In this document: positions 1 through 8,234 of the stretch, piece after piece
Position numbering within the stretch: position 1 is the first letter of the stretch
Layout: the number at the start of each line of letters is the position of its first letter
Origin: Chloroflexota bacterium
GTDB lineage: Bacteria; Chloroflexota; Anaerolineae; Anaerolineales; DRMV01
DNA: 9,760 nucleotides
Direction of reading: 5' to 3'
Assembly (NCBI GenBank): GCA_013153375.1
Contig: JAADEN010000008.1
Span: forward strand, 1 to 9,760
Notes under the pieces: model-generated
What the model was told of the DNA's origin: nothing
The model's database searches: none
The model's input: the letters and a program-made list of their open reading frames with translations, nothing else
Position numbers and translations under genes: made by a program

Positions 1-339
1 GAAGGCGCGGACGAGGAACTGGTCGCGGCCTGGAGCGGCGCGGAGGTGTCCGTGGTCGAGGTCGAAGCCGTCCCGCCGGCCGAACTCGCGGAGAGCGGCG
101 CCGCGCCGCCCGCGCCGCGGGTCACGCCCGCGGGGCCCGGCGAAGCCGAGATGGAGGCCGAACTCGAGGCCGCCGCGCCCGACGCGGAGCGCTCCTCCCG
201 CTGGCACCCCGTGCTCACCGGATGCGTGCTGGGCGCGCTGATCGCGGCCTGCGCGACTTCGGCCTTTCTGTGGTGGGTCGGCACCAGCATGCGGTGGTGC
301 GACTTCTTCCGCTGGATTCCGGGGCTGGCTTGCCCCTGA
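1..339 (+). CDS. C-terminal part of an unrecognised single-span membrane protein
   Basis: The frame is open from base 1, so the gene begins outside the window and only its last 112 residues are seen. A GTG at 46 could serve as an internal start, but the same reading frame and codon bias continue upstream of it. The visible part is an acidic, Ala/Pro/Glu-rich, probably disordered stretch of about 68 residues. A hydrophobic segment follows (starting at HPVLTGCVLGALIAACATS), then a short tail ending WIPGLACP, which holds two of the four cysteines. The third positions are strongly G/C, which supports a real gene. The topology suggests a soluble N-terminal region anchored by a C-terminal membrane helix. 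I do not recognise a family and assign no function. It precedes purH by 101 bases on the same strand. Confidence 0.6.
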   Translation, partial: EGADEELVAAWSGAEVSVVEVEAVPPAELAESGAAPPAPRVTPAGPGEAEMEAELEAAAPDAERSSRWHPVLTGCVLGALIAACATSAFLWWVGTSMRWCDFFRWIPGLACP

Positions 340-427
340 GCCGCTTCGGCCCGCCCTGAGCGCGACCCCGCCCCGCCTGGCCGGAGCGCCAGCCCGGGGC
401 GCGCACCGCCCGATTACACCCCAGCGC

Positions 428-434
428 GGGAGAG
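428..434 (+). promoter_or_regulatory. Ribosome binding site of purH
   Basis: GGGAGAG lies 6 bases before the ATG at 441 and supports that start. The rest of the 340-440 gap shows no convincing promoter. It holds one weak 5-bp hairpin (CTGGC/GCCAG, 377-392) and no T-run, so neither a terminator nor a riboswitch can be claimed there. Confidence 0.6.
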
Positions 435-440
435 TTTGGC

Positions 441-1967
441 ATGCTGGCATTGCTTTCCGTTTTCGACAAGCGGGGCCTGGTTGAGTTGGGTCAGGCCCTG
501 GCCGCAATGGGTTACGAACTCGTCGCCAGCGGCGGCACCGCGCGCGCGTTGCGCGCCGCGGGCCTGACCGTGCGCGAGGTGAGCGACTTGACCGGCTTCC
601 CCGAATTGCTGGAGGGGCGGGTCAAGACCCTGCACCCCGCGGTGCACGCGGGCATCCTGTCCCGCCGCACGCCCGCGGACCAGGCCGAGTTGCAGCGCCA
701 CGGCGTGCAGCCCATCGATGTGGTCGTGGTCAACCTGTACCCCTTCGCGGAGACGGTGCGCTCGGGCGATGTGTCCCTGGAGGCCGCGCTGGCACAAATT
801 GACATCGGCGGTGTGACCCTGCTGCGGGCCGCGGCCAAGAACTTCCCCCATGTGGTGGTGCTCAGCGATCCCGCGGACTACGATTGGGTGGTGGATGCGC
901 TCCGCGCGGGCACTCTCACCCTGGATCGGCGGCGCGCCCTGGCCCTCAAAGCCTTCCGTTACACCGCGCTGTACGATGCGACCATCGCCGACTACCTGGC
1001 GCGCGGCTTACCCGACGATCCCGCCTTGCCGGCCATGTGGCCCGTGGGTCTGGAGCAGGTGCAGGTGCTGCGCTATGGCGAAAATCCCCATCAGCAGGCT
1101 GCGCGCTACCGCACCGCGCTGGAGCCCGAACCTTTCGTCCAGATTCACGGTCGGGAGATGTCGTACAACAACTGGCTGGATCTGGACGCCGCGTGGCGCG
1201 CGGCGCAGGAGTTCCCCGCGCCGGCCGTGGTCATCGTCAAGCACGGCAATCCGTGCGGCATCGGCCTGGGCGAGAGCGTGGTCTCGGCCTACCGCCGGGC
1301 CCTGGCTTCCGACCCGGTCTCCGCGTTCGGCTCGGTCATCGCGGTGCAGGGCGTGGTGGACCGTCTGGCCGCGGAGGCCATGCAAGATCTGTTCATCGAA
1401 GTGCTGGTCGCGGAGGAATTCACCCTGGAGGCCCTGGATGTGCTGCGGGCCAAGTCGCAAAATCTGCGCTTGCTGCGCGCCCGGGCGGCGGCCGTGCGGC
1501 CGCGCGAAGCCCGCACCACCGTGGCCGGGTGGCTGGTCCAGACCCCGGATGTGGAGCCCGACGATGTGCGGACCTGGCAGGTGGTCACCCGCCGCGCGCC
1601 CACCGAGGAAGAATGGGAGGGCCTGCGCTTCGCCTGGCGGGCGGTCAAGCATGTGCGTTCCAACGCCATCGTGCTGGCGCGGCGTCTGGAGGGCAACTGG
1701 GCCACGGTGGGCATCGGCGCCGGGCAGATGAGCCGGGTGGACGCGGTGCACATGGCCGTGTACAAGGCCGGTGGCCGGGCCCAGGGCGCGGTGCTGGCCT
1801 CGGACGCGTTCTTCCCCTTCCCCGACGGCCTCGCGCTCGCGGCTCAGCACGGCGTGACCGCGGTGGTGCAGCCCGGCGGCTCCCGCCGCGACGCGGAGGT
1901 CATCGCCGAGGCCGACCGTCGGGGTCTGGCCATGGTGTTCACGGGCCGCCGCCACTTCCGCCATTAG
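441..1967 (+). CDS. purH: Bifunctional AICAR formyltransferase / IMP cyclohydrolase (PurH)
   Basis: PurH catalyses the last two steps of de novo purine synthesis in the cytoplasm: AICAR plus 10-formyl-THF gives FAICAR, which is then closed to IMP. The protein has 508 residues, a normal full length. The N-terminal MGS-like cyclohydrolase domain (about 1-195) carries SGGTA (30-34), GRVKTLHP (59-66), VVVNLYPF and the IDIGG motif. The transformylase domain follows, with RYGENPHQ, the catalytic Lys267-His268 pair in VKHGNPCG, GIGAGQMSRVD, ASDAFFPFPDG, QPGGSRRD, and the usual C-terminus MVFTGRRHFRH. Residue 8 is Phe in SVFDK, where many homologues have Ser or Tyr. The ATG is supported by GGGAGAG 6 bases upstream. 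No other purine gene is in the window. The stop codon overlaps the convergent pheA stop. Confidence 0.97.
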   Translation: MLALLSVFDKRGLVELGQALAAMGYELVASGGTARALRAAGLTVREVSDLTGFPELLEGRVKTLHPAVHAGILSRRTPADQAELQRHGVQPIDVVVVNLYPFAETVRSGDVSLEAALAQIDIGGVTLLRAAAKNFPHVVVLSDPADYDWVVDALRAGTLTLDRRRALALKAFRYTALYDATIADYLARGLPDDPALPAMWPVGLEQVQVLRYGENPHQQAARYRTALEPEPFVQIHGREMSYNNWLDLDAAWRAAQEFPAPAVVIVKHGNPCGIGLGESVVSAYRRALASDPVSAFGSVIAVQGVVDRLAAEAMQDLFIEVLVAEEFTLEALDVLRAKSQNLRLLRARAAAVRPREARTTVAGWLVQTPDVEPDDVRTWQVVTRRAPTEEEWEGLRFAWRAVKHVRSNAIVLARRLEGNWATVGIGAGQMSRVDAVHMAVYKAGGRAQGAVLASDAFFPFPDGLALAAQHGVTAVVQPGGSRRDAEVIAEADRRGLAMVFTGRRHFRH

Positions 1968-2824
1968 GCCTGCGAGGCCGCCTCCCGCGCGCTTCCCTCG
2001 TCGTAGCGCGGGTAACTCCCCAGCACCCGCAAGAAAGGCGCGATTTCGGCCAGATGGCCCAGGGCCCGTTGCCCTGGGCCTTGGTGCGCCTGGCCCAGGA
2101 AGTCCAGATAGAAGCGATATTCCCACGGGTGGCCGGGCCAGGGCCGGGATTCGATCTTGGTCAGGTTGATGTCGCGCAGCGCGAACACGCTCAGGGCCTT
2201 GAACAGCGCGCCGGGTTGGTGGGGCAGGGTGAAGACGATGGAGGTTTTGTAGCCCTGGGCAGGCTCGGGCCCCTGGTAGGGCTGGCGGGCCACCAGCAGG
2301 AAGCGGGTGAAGTTGGCCGGGTTGTCCTCCAGCCCAGATTTGAGGATGCGCAGGCCATAGACCTCGGCCGCCCGCCGGGAGGCGATGGCGGCCATGTCGG
2401 TGCGGCCGCTGTCGCGCAGCGCGCGGGCCGCGCCCGCGGTGTCCTCCGCGGGGACGGGTTCCAACCCCAGTTCCCGCAGGGAGCCTTCGCATTGGGCCAG
2501 GGCCTGGGGGTGGGAGGCCACATAACGCACCTGGTCCAGTGAGACGCCCGGCAACGCGAGCAGATAATGCCGCACCCGGAAGGGATATTCCCCCACGATG
2601 TGCACAGGGTAACGCAGCAGCAGGTCGTAGTTGCGATGGATGCTGCCGGCGAGGGAATTCTCGATGGGGATCAGGCCGTAGTCGGCCCGCCCTTGGGTTA
2701 CGGCTTCGAACACATCTTCGAAGCGCCGGCAGGGCAGGGTCTCGGGCGGCTGGGGGAAGTATTCCCAGGCCGCGGCTTCGCTGTAGGCGCCGGGTTCGCC
2801 TTGGAAGGCTACGGTGGGGGGCAT
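1964..2824 (-). CDS. pheA: Prephenate dehydratase with C-terminal ACT domain
   Basis: The enzyme converts prephenate to phenylpyruvate in phenylalanine biosynthesis. It has 286 residues, the usual size of the stand-alone form, with no chorismate mutase domain fused to it. The periplasmic-binding-like catalytic domain (about 1-180) shows AFQGEPGAYSE (6-16), PIENSLAGSI (53-62), SHPQAL (104-109) and the signature Thr-Arg-Phe at 173-175, where the Thr is catalytic in the family. The ACT domain (about 193-272) has GALFKAL (205-211) and ESRP (225-228), the phenylalanine-binding motifs of feedback-inhibited enzymes, so allosteric control by Phe is likely. The ATG has a perfect AGGAGG 5 bases upstream. 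A strong terminator belonging to the upstream gene abuts that ribosome site. The gene ends inside the purH stop (TTAG shared, 1964-1967). Confidence 0.96.
   Translation of the reverse strand: MPPTVAFQGEPGAYSEAAAWEYFPQPPETLPCRRFEDVFEAVTQGRADYGLIPIENSLAGSIHRNYDLLLRYPVHIVGEYPFRVRHYLLALPGVSLDQVRYVASHPQALAQCEGSLRELGLEPVPAEDTAGAARALRDSGRTDMAAIASRRAAEVYGLRILKSGLEDNPANFTRFLLVARQPYQGPEPAQGYKTSIVFTLPHQPGALFKALSVFALRDINLTKIESRPWPGHPWEYRFYLDFLGQAHQGPGQRALGHLAEIAPFLRVLGSYPRYDEGSAREAASQA
2056..2080. repeat. Perfect 10-bp inverted repeat inside the 3' end of pheA, about 90 bases past purH
   Basis: The arms GGCCCAGGGC (2056-2065) and GCCCTGGGCC (2071-2080) are exact complements around a 5-base loop. The element is in the pheA coding region (around residues 248-257, after the core ACT motifs) but would form in the + strand transcript running out of purH. 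There is no long T-run, only TTGGT after it on the + strand, so it is not a textbook intrinsic terminator. It may stop or stabilise the 3' end of the purH message, or be a coding coincidence. Confidence 0.4.
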
Positions 2825-2829
2825 GGGGG

Positions 2830-2835
2830 CCTCCT
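2830..2835 (-). promoter_or_regulatory. Ribosome binding site of pheA
   Basis: Perfect AGGAGG on the - strand, 5 bases before the ATG at 2824. It is notable because it begins directly after the T-tract of the preceding terminator, with no spare base for a separate promoter. Confidence 0.8.
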
Positions 2836-2868
2836 AAAAGAAAACGCCCGGCCGGGGAGGGCCGGGCG
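2836..2868 (-). terminator. Rho-independent terminator of the binding-protein gene, upstream of pheA
   Basis: On the - strand a perfect 9-bp GC stem (CGCCCGGCC with GGCCGGGCG, 2860-2868 and 2845-2853) closes a 6-base loop. It is followed directly by TTTTCTTTT (2844-2836). It starts 23 bases after the stop of the upstream lipoprotein gene. The polarity fits only the - strand, because no T-run follows on the + strand. Its T-tract touches the pheA ribosome site, so it could also act as an attenuator controlling read-through into pheA. Confidence 0.85.
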
Positions 2869-2891
2869 TGGGCATTATGCCTACGGATTCG

Positions 2892-4079
2892 CTATTGGCC
2901 CATCTCCGGCGGGCACACCATCTTGTACTGCTCAAACTCGTGGTCTTCGTTGATGCGCACGATGATGGCGCACTTGATGGGGTCGCCCTGGTCGTTGAAG
3001 CGCATCTTGCCCGTCACGCCGTCGAACTCGCTGATGTTGGCCAGCGCGTCACGGATGCACTGGCGATCCTGCACCACATCGCCCGTGAGTTGGCCGCATT
3101 GTTCGATCGCGGTCTGGAGCAGATGCACCGAGTCCCAGGTCAGGGCGGCCACATCGTCGGGCAGTTCACCGTACTTGGCCTGGAAGGCGTCGATGAACTC
3201 CTTGGTCTTGCCCGTGGCGCCCTTGGTGGCCCAGTGGGTGCTGAAGTAGTAGCCCACGCAGTCGTCGCCGCACAGCTTCATCAGCTCCGCGGAGCCCCAC
3301 GAGTCACTGCCCAGGATGGGCTTGTCCCAGCCCAGGTCCTTGGCCTGCTTGACGATGAGGGGCACTTCGCTGTAGTACTGGGGCGTGAACAGCACATCCG
3401 CGCCCGAGTTGATGATGTTGGTCAACTGGGCGCTGAAGTCCTTGTCGCCGGTGGTGAAGGACTCAAAGGCCACGACATCCATGCCCAAGTCCTCGGCCGC
3501 GGCCTTGAAGAACTCGGCCAGGCCCTTGGGGTAGTCGCTGGCAATGTCGTACAGCACCGCGACCTTCTGCGCCCCGAACTCGTCCTTGGCGAACTGGGCC
3601 AACACCTGACCCTGGAAGTCATCCAGGAACGCGGCCCGGAACACGAAGGGGCGGTTCAGCGTGGTCTTGGGGTTGGTGGACCACGGGCTGATCATGGGGG
3701 TCTTGTGCTTGTTGGCCACCTCGCCCGTGGGCACCGCCTGTTTGGACGAATAAGGCCCGATAATGGCCAGGACCTGATCTTCGGTGATCAGTTTGGTGGC
3801 CGCAGCCACCGCGGATTCGGCTTTGGATTCGTTGTCTTCGTGGATGACCTCGATGGTGTAGTCCACGCCGCCGACATTGATCTTGCCGCCGGTTTCCTCC
3901 AGCCACATCTCAATGGCCCGCTTGCCGTTTTCGCCCACCTTGGGGATGTCGCCGGTCAACGGCGCCACATGGCCGATTTTGATGACGCCGCCGTACGCGG
4001 CTTTGGGCGCTCGCGCGCATCCACCCACCAGGGCGGCTACGGCCAGCACGACCAGAACCCAAAAGGCCCATCGTCGCAT
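2892..4079 (-). CDS. Branched-chain amino-acid ABC transporter substrate-binding lipoprotein (LivJ/LivK-like)
   Basis: This is a 395-residue extracytoplasmic solute receptor of the type I periplasmic-binding fold (Peripla_BP_6, leucine/isoleucine/valine-binding family). The start MRRWAFWVLVVLAVAA gives a lipoprotein signal peptide with lipobox LVGG-Cys21. The mature protein begins with the typical IKIGHVAPLTGDIPKVG, then IIGPYSSKQAVPTG (107-119), where the family contacts the ligand backbone, and ends with a C-terminal lobe. The mature part carries six further cysteines (270, 274, 328, 341, 370, 389), so disulfides are likely outside the membrane. A longer open frame runs upstream to 4223, but the signal peptide, AAGGAGGAG site and promoter all fix the start at 4079. 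No permease or ATPase is nearby, so the partners must be encoded elsewhere. The exact ligand cannot be told; amides or other amino acids are possible. Confidence 0.9.
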   Translation of the reverse strand: MRRWAFWVLVVLAVAALVGGCARAPKAAYGGVIKIGHVAPLTGDIPKVGENGKRAIEMWLEETGGKINVGGVDYTIEVIHEDNESKAESAVAAATKLITEDQVLAIIGPYSSKQAVPTGEVANKHKTPMISPWSTNPKTTLNRPFVFRAAFLDDFQGQVLAQFAKDEFGAQKVAVLYDIASDYPKGLAEFFKAAAEDLGMDVVAFESFTTGDKDFSAQLTNIINSGADVLFTPQYYSEVPLIVKQAKDLGWDKPILGSDSWGSAELMKLCGDDCVGYYFSTHWATKGATGKTKEFIDAFQAKYGELPDDVAALTWDSVHLLQTAIEQCGQLTGDVVQDRQCIRDALANISEFDGVTGKMRFNDQGDPIKCAIIVRINEDHEFEQYKMVCPPEMGQ

Positions 4080-4083
4080 CGTT

Positions 4084-4092
4084 CTCCTCCTT
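4084..4092 (-). promoter_or_regulatory. Ribosome binding site deciding the lipoprotein start
   Basis: AAGGAGGAG on the - strand sits 4 bases before the ATG at 4079. It settles the start at the signal-peptide methionine rather than at the end of the longer open frame at 4223, which would put 48 non-signal residues in front of the lipoprotein leader. Confidence 0.8.
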
Positions 4093-4128
4093 CGGGGGAT
4101 TGGAGAGTGGCGGATAATGGCACTTTTC

Positions 4129-4157
4129 AGTTTAGAGGATTGCCCTTTCTTTGTCAA
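4129..4157 (-). promoter_or_regulatory. Sigma-70-type promoter of the binding-protein gene
   Basis: On the - strand a perfect -35 TTGACA (4157-4152) is followed by a 17-base spacer and the -10 TAAACT (4134-4129; 4 of 6 matches). Transcription would start near 4122, leaving a leader of about 40 bases before the ATG at 4079. It lies in the AT-richest stretch of this intergenic region and is the only well-formed promoter I find in the window. Confidence 0.75.
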
Positions 4158-4174
4158 GGCGGGCGCTCGGGTTC

Positions 4175-4192
4175 GGACATGTGTTAGGACAT
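4175..4192 (-). repeat. Direct repeat upstream of the binding-protein promoter, possible regulator site
   Basis: The - strand reads ATGTCC-TAACAC-ATGTCC: two identical hexamers 12 bases apart. Their centre is about 61 bases upstream of the predicted transcription start, a usual place for an activator site. The remainder of the gap between the glmS stop (4250) and this repeat shows nothing I recognise, and no clear glmS terminator. Confidence 0.3.
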
Positions 4193-4249
4193 CCGGCAGG
4201 AACATCGTCGTTCTGACGCCCAAGGCCTGGCCGGAGGCTCACCCTTCCG

Positions 4250-6097
<1,848 letters not shown>

Positions 6098-6116
6098 GGA
6101 TGAGGACCTCCCAACA

Positions 6117-6135
6117 GAGCGGGCCGCGCCCGCTC
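6117..6135. other. 8-bp perfect hairpin between the zinc protease gene and glmS
   Basis: GAGCGGGC (6117-6124) and GCCCGCTC (6128-6135) pair perfectly around a 3-base loop. It fills most of the 42-base gap and ends 4 bases before the glmS ribosome site (6112-6107). On the - strand it is followed by TGTTGG, not a T-run, so it is not an obvious intrinsic terminator. An mRNA-processing or stability role is possible. Confidence 0.4.
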
Positions 6136-6139
6136 GGAT

Positions 6140-6832
6140 TTAGGACCGCCGCCGTCCCAGCGATGAAGCCAGCAGCACATAGTACAGCAGTTGCACCGCC
6201 GCGTTCACGAAGGAAGCCACATAGGTGAGCGCGGCCGCGTTGAGCACCTGGTTGACCCCTTTGACTTCCTCCGCGGTGCGCACGATGCCCGTCTGCCGCA
6301 ACAGTTGCTTGGCGCGCGCCGAGGCGTTGAACTCCACCGGCAGGGTGATGAGGGTGAAAATCACGCCCAGGCTGAAGATGCCCACGCCGAGCCAGATCAG
6401 GTTGGCCCAGCGGAGCACCAGTCCCAGCATCAGGAACACCCAGCCCAGGTAGGAGCCGATGTTCACCACGGGGACCAGGGCCGAGCGCAGGGCCAGGGGC
6501 TTGTATTCGGTGGCGTGTTGCAGGGCGTGGCCCAGTTCGTGGGCCGACACCGCGGCCGCGGCGACGCTGCGGCCGTAGTAGTTCTTCTGCGACAGGCGCA
6601 GGGTGCGGGTGCGGGGGTCGTAATGGTCGCTGAGGAAGCCCTGCACGGGCACGATGCGGACCTGCAACCCGGCCCGCCGGGCCAGATATTCCGCCACTTC
6701 CGCGCCCGTCATCTGCGTGCTCAGCGGCACCCGGCTCCAGCGCCGATACGCGGACGAAACATACCACTGCGCCAGCAGCATGAGCAGAAAAGCCGGCGCC
6801 ATCAGACACAAGTACAGAGGATCGTAGAACAT
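6140..6832 (-). CDS. YugP-type membrane zinc metallopeptidase (Zn_peptidase_2 family)
   Basis: A 230-residue integral membrane protein, the normal size for the family known from Bacillus subtilis YugP. It starts MFYDPLYL with a first membrane segment at about 6-24. The conserved GFLSDHYDPRTRTLRLS (65-81) follows, then the zinc motif His98-Glu-Leu-Gly-His102 in SAHELGHALQH. Further membrane segments lie near 120-140, 145-166 and 203-224. PVEFNAS (165-171) contains Glu167, the likely third zinc ligand. The physiological substrate of the family is not established. AAAGGAGAG precedes the ATG. It lies between an S41 protease and glmS on the same strand, which suggests an envelope role, but this is inference. 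The 64-base gap upstream and 42-base gap downstream each contain a hairpin. Confidence 0.92.
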   Translation of the reverse strand: MFYDPLYLCLMAPAFLLMLLAQWYVSSAYRRWSRVPLSTQMTGAEVAEYLARRAGLQVRIVPVQGFLSDHYDPRTRTLRLSQKNYYGRSVAAAAVSAHELGHALQHATEYKPLALRSALVPVVNIGSYLGWVFLMLGLVLRWANLIWLGVGIFSLGVIFTLITLPVEFNASARAKQLLRQTGIVRTAEEVKGVNQVLNAAALTYVASFVNAAVQLLYYVLLASSLGRRRS

Positions 6833-6857
6833 AGGCTCTCCTTTCTCTCAAGATGGA

Positions 6858-6879
6858 CGAGGCCCTATCCCAGGCCTCG
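6858..6879. other. 7-bp perfect hairpin between the S41 protease gene and the zinc protease gene
   Basis: CGAGGCC (6858-6864) and GGCCTCG (6873-6879) pair perfectly around an 8-base loop. It lies 17 bases after the protease stop codon and 13 bases before the ribosome site of the next gene. No T-run follows on the - strand (TCCATCTTG), so termination would be weak at best. Confidence 0.35.
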
Positions 6880-6896
6880 GGCTTGACCTGGACGGG

Positions 6897-8234
6897 TCAG
6901 GGCTGCAGCAGCACCTCCAGGGCTTTGCGCAGTTGCGGGTCTTTGTCGGGCTGCGGCTTGTAGCCCAGCCATTCGATGTCCTCTTCGTTCAGGGGCACCA
7001 CATAATCGGGCGTCAGCCCCTGCTGGTGGATGAGGCGCTTCTTGGGCGTGAGCCAATAAGCGACGGTAATGCGCACCGCGCCGCCATCGCTCTTCAGCGG
7101 AATCCATTGTTGGACCGAACCTTTGCCGTAAGTTTGTTCCCCAACCAGGGGGGCGCGTTCGTAATCTTGCAGCGCGCCGGCCACGATCTCCGAGGCCGAG
7201 GCCGTGCCCTCGTTCACCAGCACCACCAGGGGCACATCCAGGGCCAGGGGCTCGCCCTGGGTGTAATACGCCTCTTCGGTGCCGTTGCCGTAGCGCTCGT
7301 ACAGCACCACCGTGTGCGGCGGCAGGAACTGGGACGCGACCGCGACGGCCGTGTTGAGGTAGCCGCCGCCGTTGTTGCGCAGATCCAGAATCAGCCCCTT
7401 GGGATTCTGGGCCAGGATCTCTTCCAGCGCTTTTTGCAGTTCGTCGGGGGTTTTTTCGCCAAAAGTGATGAGCCGGATGTAGCCCACGCCGTTGTCCATC
7501 ATGGTGGACTCGACGCTCACGATGGTGATCTTGGCCCGCACGATGGTGACATCGAACTCTTCCACCTCGCCGTTCTCGAGGGTGCGGCGGATGGTGAGCA
7601 CCACGGGTTCCCCGGCGGGGCCCAGCACCCGGCGGCGCACCAGTTCGGGCGGCACGCCGGTCACATCCTCGCCGTTGACCGCGATGATCTTGTCGCCGGG
7701 GCGCAGGCCGGCCTTCTCCGCGGGCGATCCCGGGATGGGGCTGATGATGGTGAGGTAGTCCGAGGTGATGTCCACCCAGGCCCCAATGCCTTCGTATTCG
7801 CCTTCCAGGGGCGCCTGCGCGTCCTGGAACTCCTCGGGCGTCATGTAGCCGGTGTGCGGGTCGCCCAGCGCCTGCAACATGCCCCGGATGGCCCCGCGCA
7901 TCAGTTCCAGGTCGTTGACGGGCTGCTCCACATACAGTTCGTGCACCAGTTCCCAGGCCTCCCAGAAGGGACGGAAGAGTTCCTGCAGGGTGGCCGGTGT
8001 GGGCGAGGGCGCGACCGGCGCGGTGGGCGCGGGCTGTTCACCTGCGGGGGAAGCGCTCCGCGTGGGCCACGGCGTCGGGGTCGGGATGAAGGGCGTGGCT
8101 TCGGGCGCCAGCGGTGCGGCTTGCTGCCGACCGTACCACATGCCGGTCGCCAGACCGGCCCCAAAGAGCCCACAGGCGGCCACGAGCCCGGCCAGGGCCA
8201 CGCCGAAGAAGAACGCCAGTTTATTCCTGCTCAT
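6897..8234 (-). CDS. S41 family C-terminal-processing peptidase with PDZ domain
   Basis: A 445-residue serine protease of the CtpA/Prc type acting outside the cytoplasmic membrane. The N-terminus (MSRNK, then hydrophobic residues 6-34) is a membrane anchor; VAAC (18-21) could instead be a lipobox. A Pro/Thr-rich linker spans 40-81. The family helical region with ALGDPHTGYMTPEEF (122-136) follows, then a PDZ domain (about 145-235, with GLRPGDKIIAVNG). The catalytic domain has ILDLRNNGGG (282-291), nucleophile Ser346 in GTASASE, Lys371 exactly 25 residues later in YGKGSVQ, and Gln375: the Ser/Lys/Gln set of the family. These enzymes trim or degrade proteins from the C-terminus, with the PDZ domain binding the tail. 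AAGGAG precedes the ATG by 9 bases, inside the preceding small gene, which it overlaps by 14 bases. Confidence 0.95.
   Translation of the reverse strand: MSRNKLAFFFGVALAGLVAACGLFGAGLATGMWYGRQQAAPLAPEATPFIPTPTPWPTRSASPAGEQPAPTAPVAPSPTPATLQELFRPFWEAWELVHELYVEQPVNDLELMRGAIRGMLQALGDPHTGYMTPEEFQDAQAPLEGEYEGIGAWVDITSDYLTIISPIPGSPAEKAGLRPGDKIIAVNGEDVTGVPPELVRRRVLGPAGEPVVLTIRRTLENGEVEEFDVTIVRAKITIVSVESTMMDNGVGYIRLITFGEKTPDELQKALEEILAQNPKGLILDLRNNGGGYLNTAVAVASQFLPPHTVVLYERYGNGTEEAYYTQGEPLALDVPLVVLVNEGTASASEIVAGALQDYERAPLVGEQTYGKGSVQQWIPLKSDGGAVRITVAYWLTPKKRLIHQQGLTPDYVVPLNEEDIEWLGYKPQPDKDPQLRKALEVLLQP

Noticed and set aside
1984..2012. Inverted repeat CCCGCGC/GCGCGGG just past the purH stop
   Set aside because: The loop is 15 bases, the arms are simple GC alternation that is frequent in this sequence, and no T-run follows on either strand.
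884..2542. Long open frames opposite or out of phase with purH and pheA
   Set aside because: They are produced by high GC content across two clearly identified genes; their translations are low-complexity Gly/Arg/Ala-rich and match no family.
3774..3791. Inverted repeat CTGATC/GATCAG with a 6-base loop inside the binding-protein gene
   Set aside because: Short stem encoding ordinary family residues (LITEDQ) with no link to a gene boundary; probably a coding coincidence.
4080..4223. Upstream extension of the binding-protein gene by 48 residues
   Set aside because: The lipoprotein signal peptide, the AAGGAGGAG site and the TTGACA/TAAACT promoter all lie at or inside the extension and fix the start at 4079.
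6098..6139. Possible glmS ribozyme/riboswitch before glmS
   Set aside because: The gap is only 42 bases and mostly one small hairpin; the ribozyme needs well over 100 bases and a defined core, which is not seen.
8172..8183. Lipobox-like VAAC in the S41 protease N-terminus
   Set aside because: The hydrophobic stretch continues well past the cysteine to about residue 34, which fits an uncleaved anchor better; kept only as an alternative in the gene entry.
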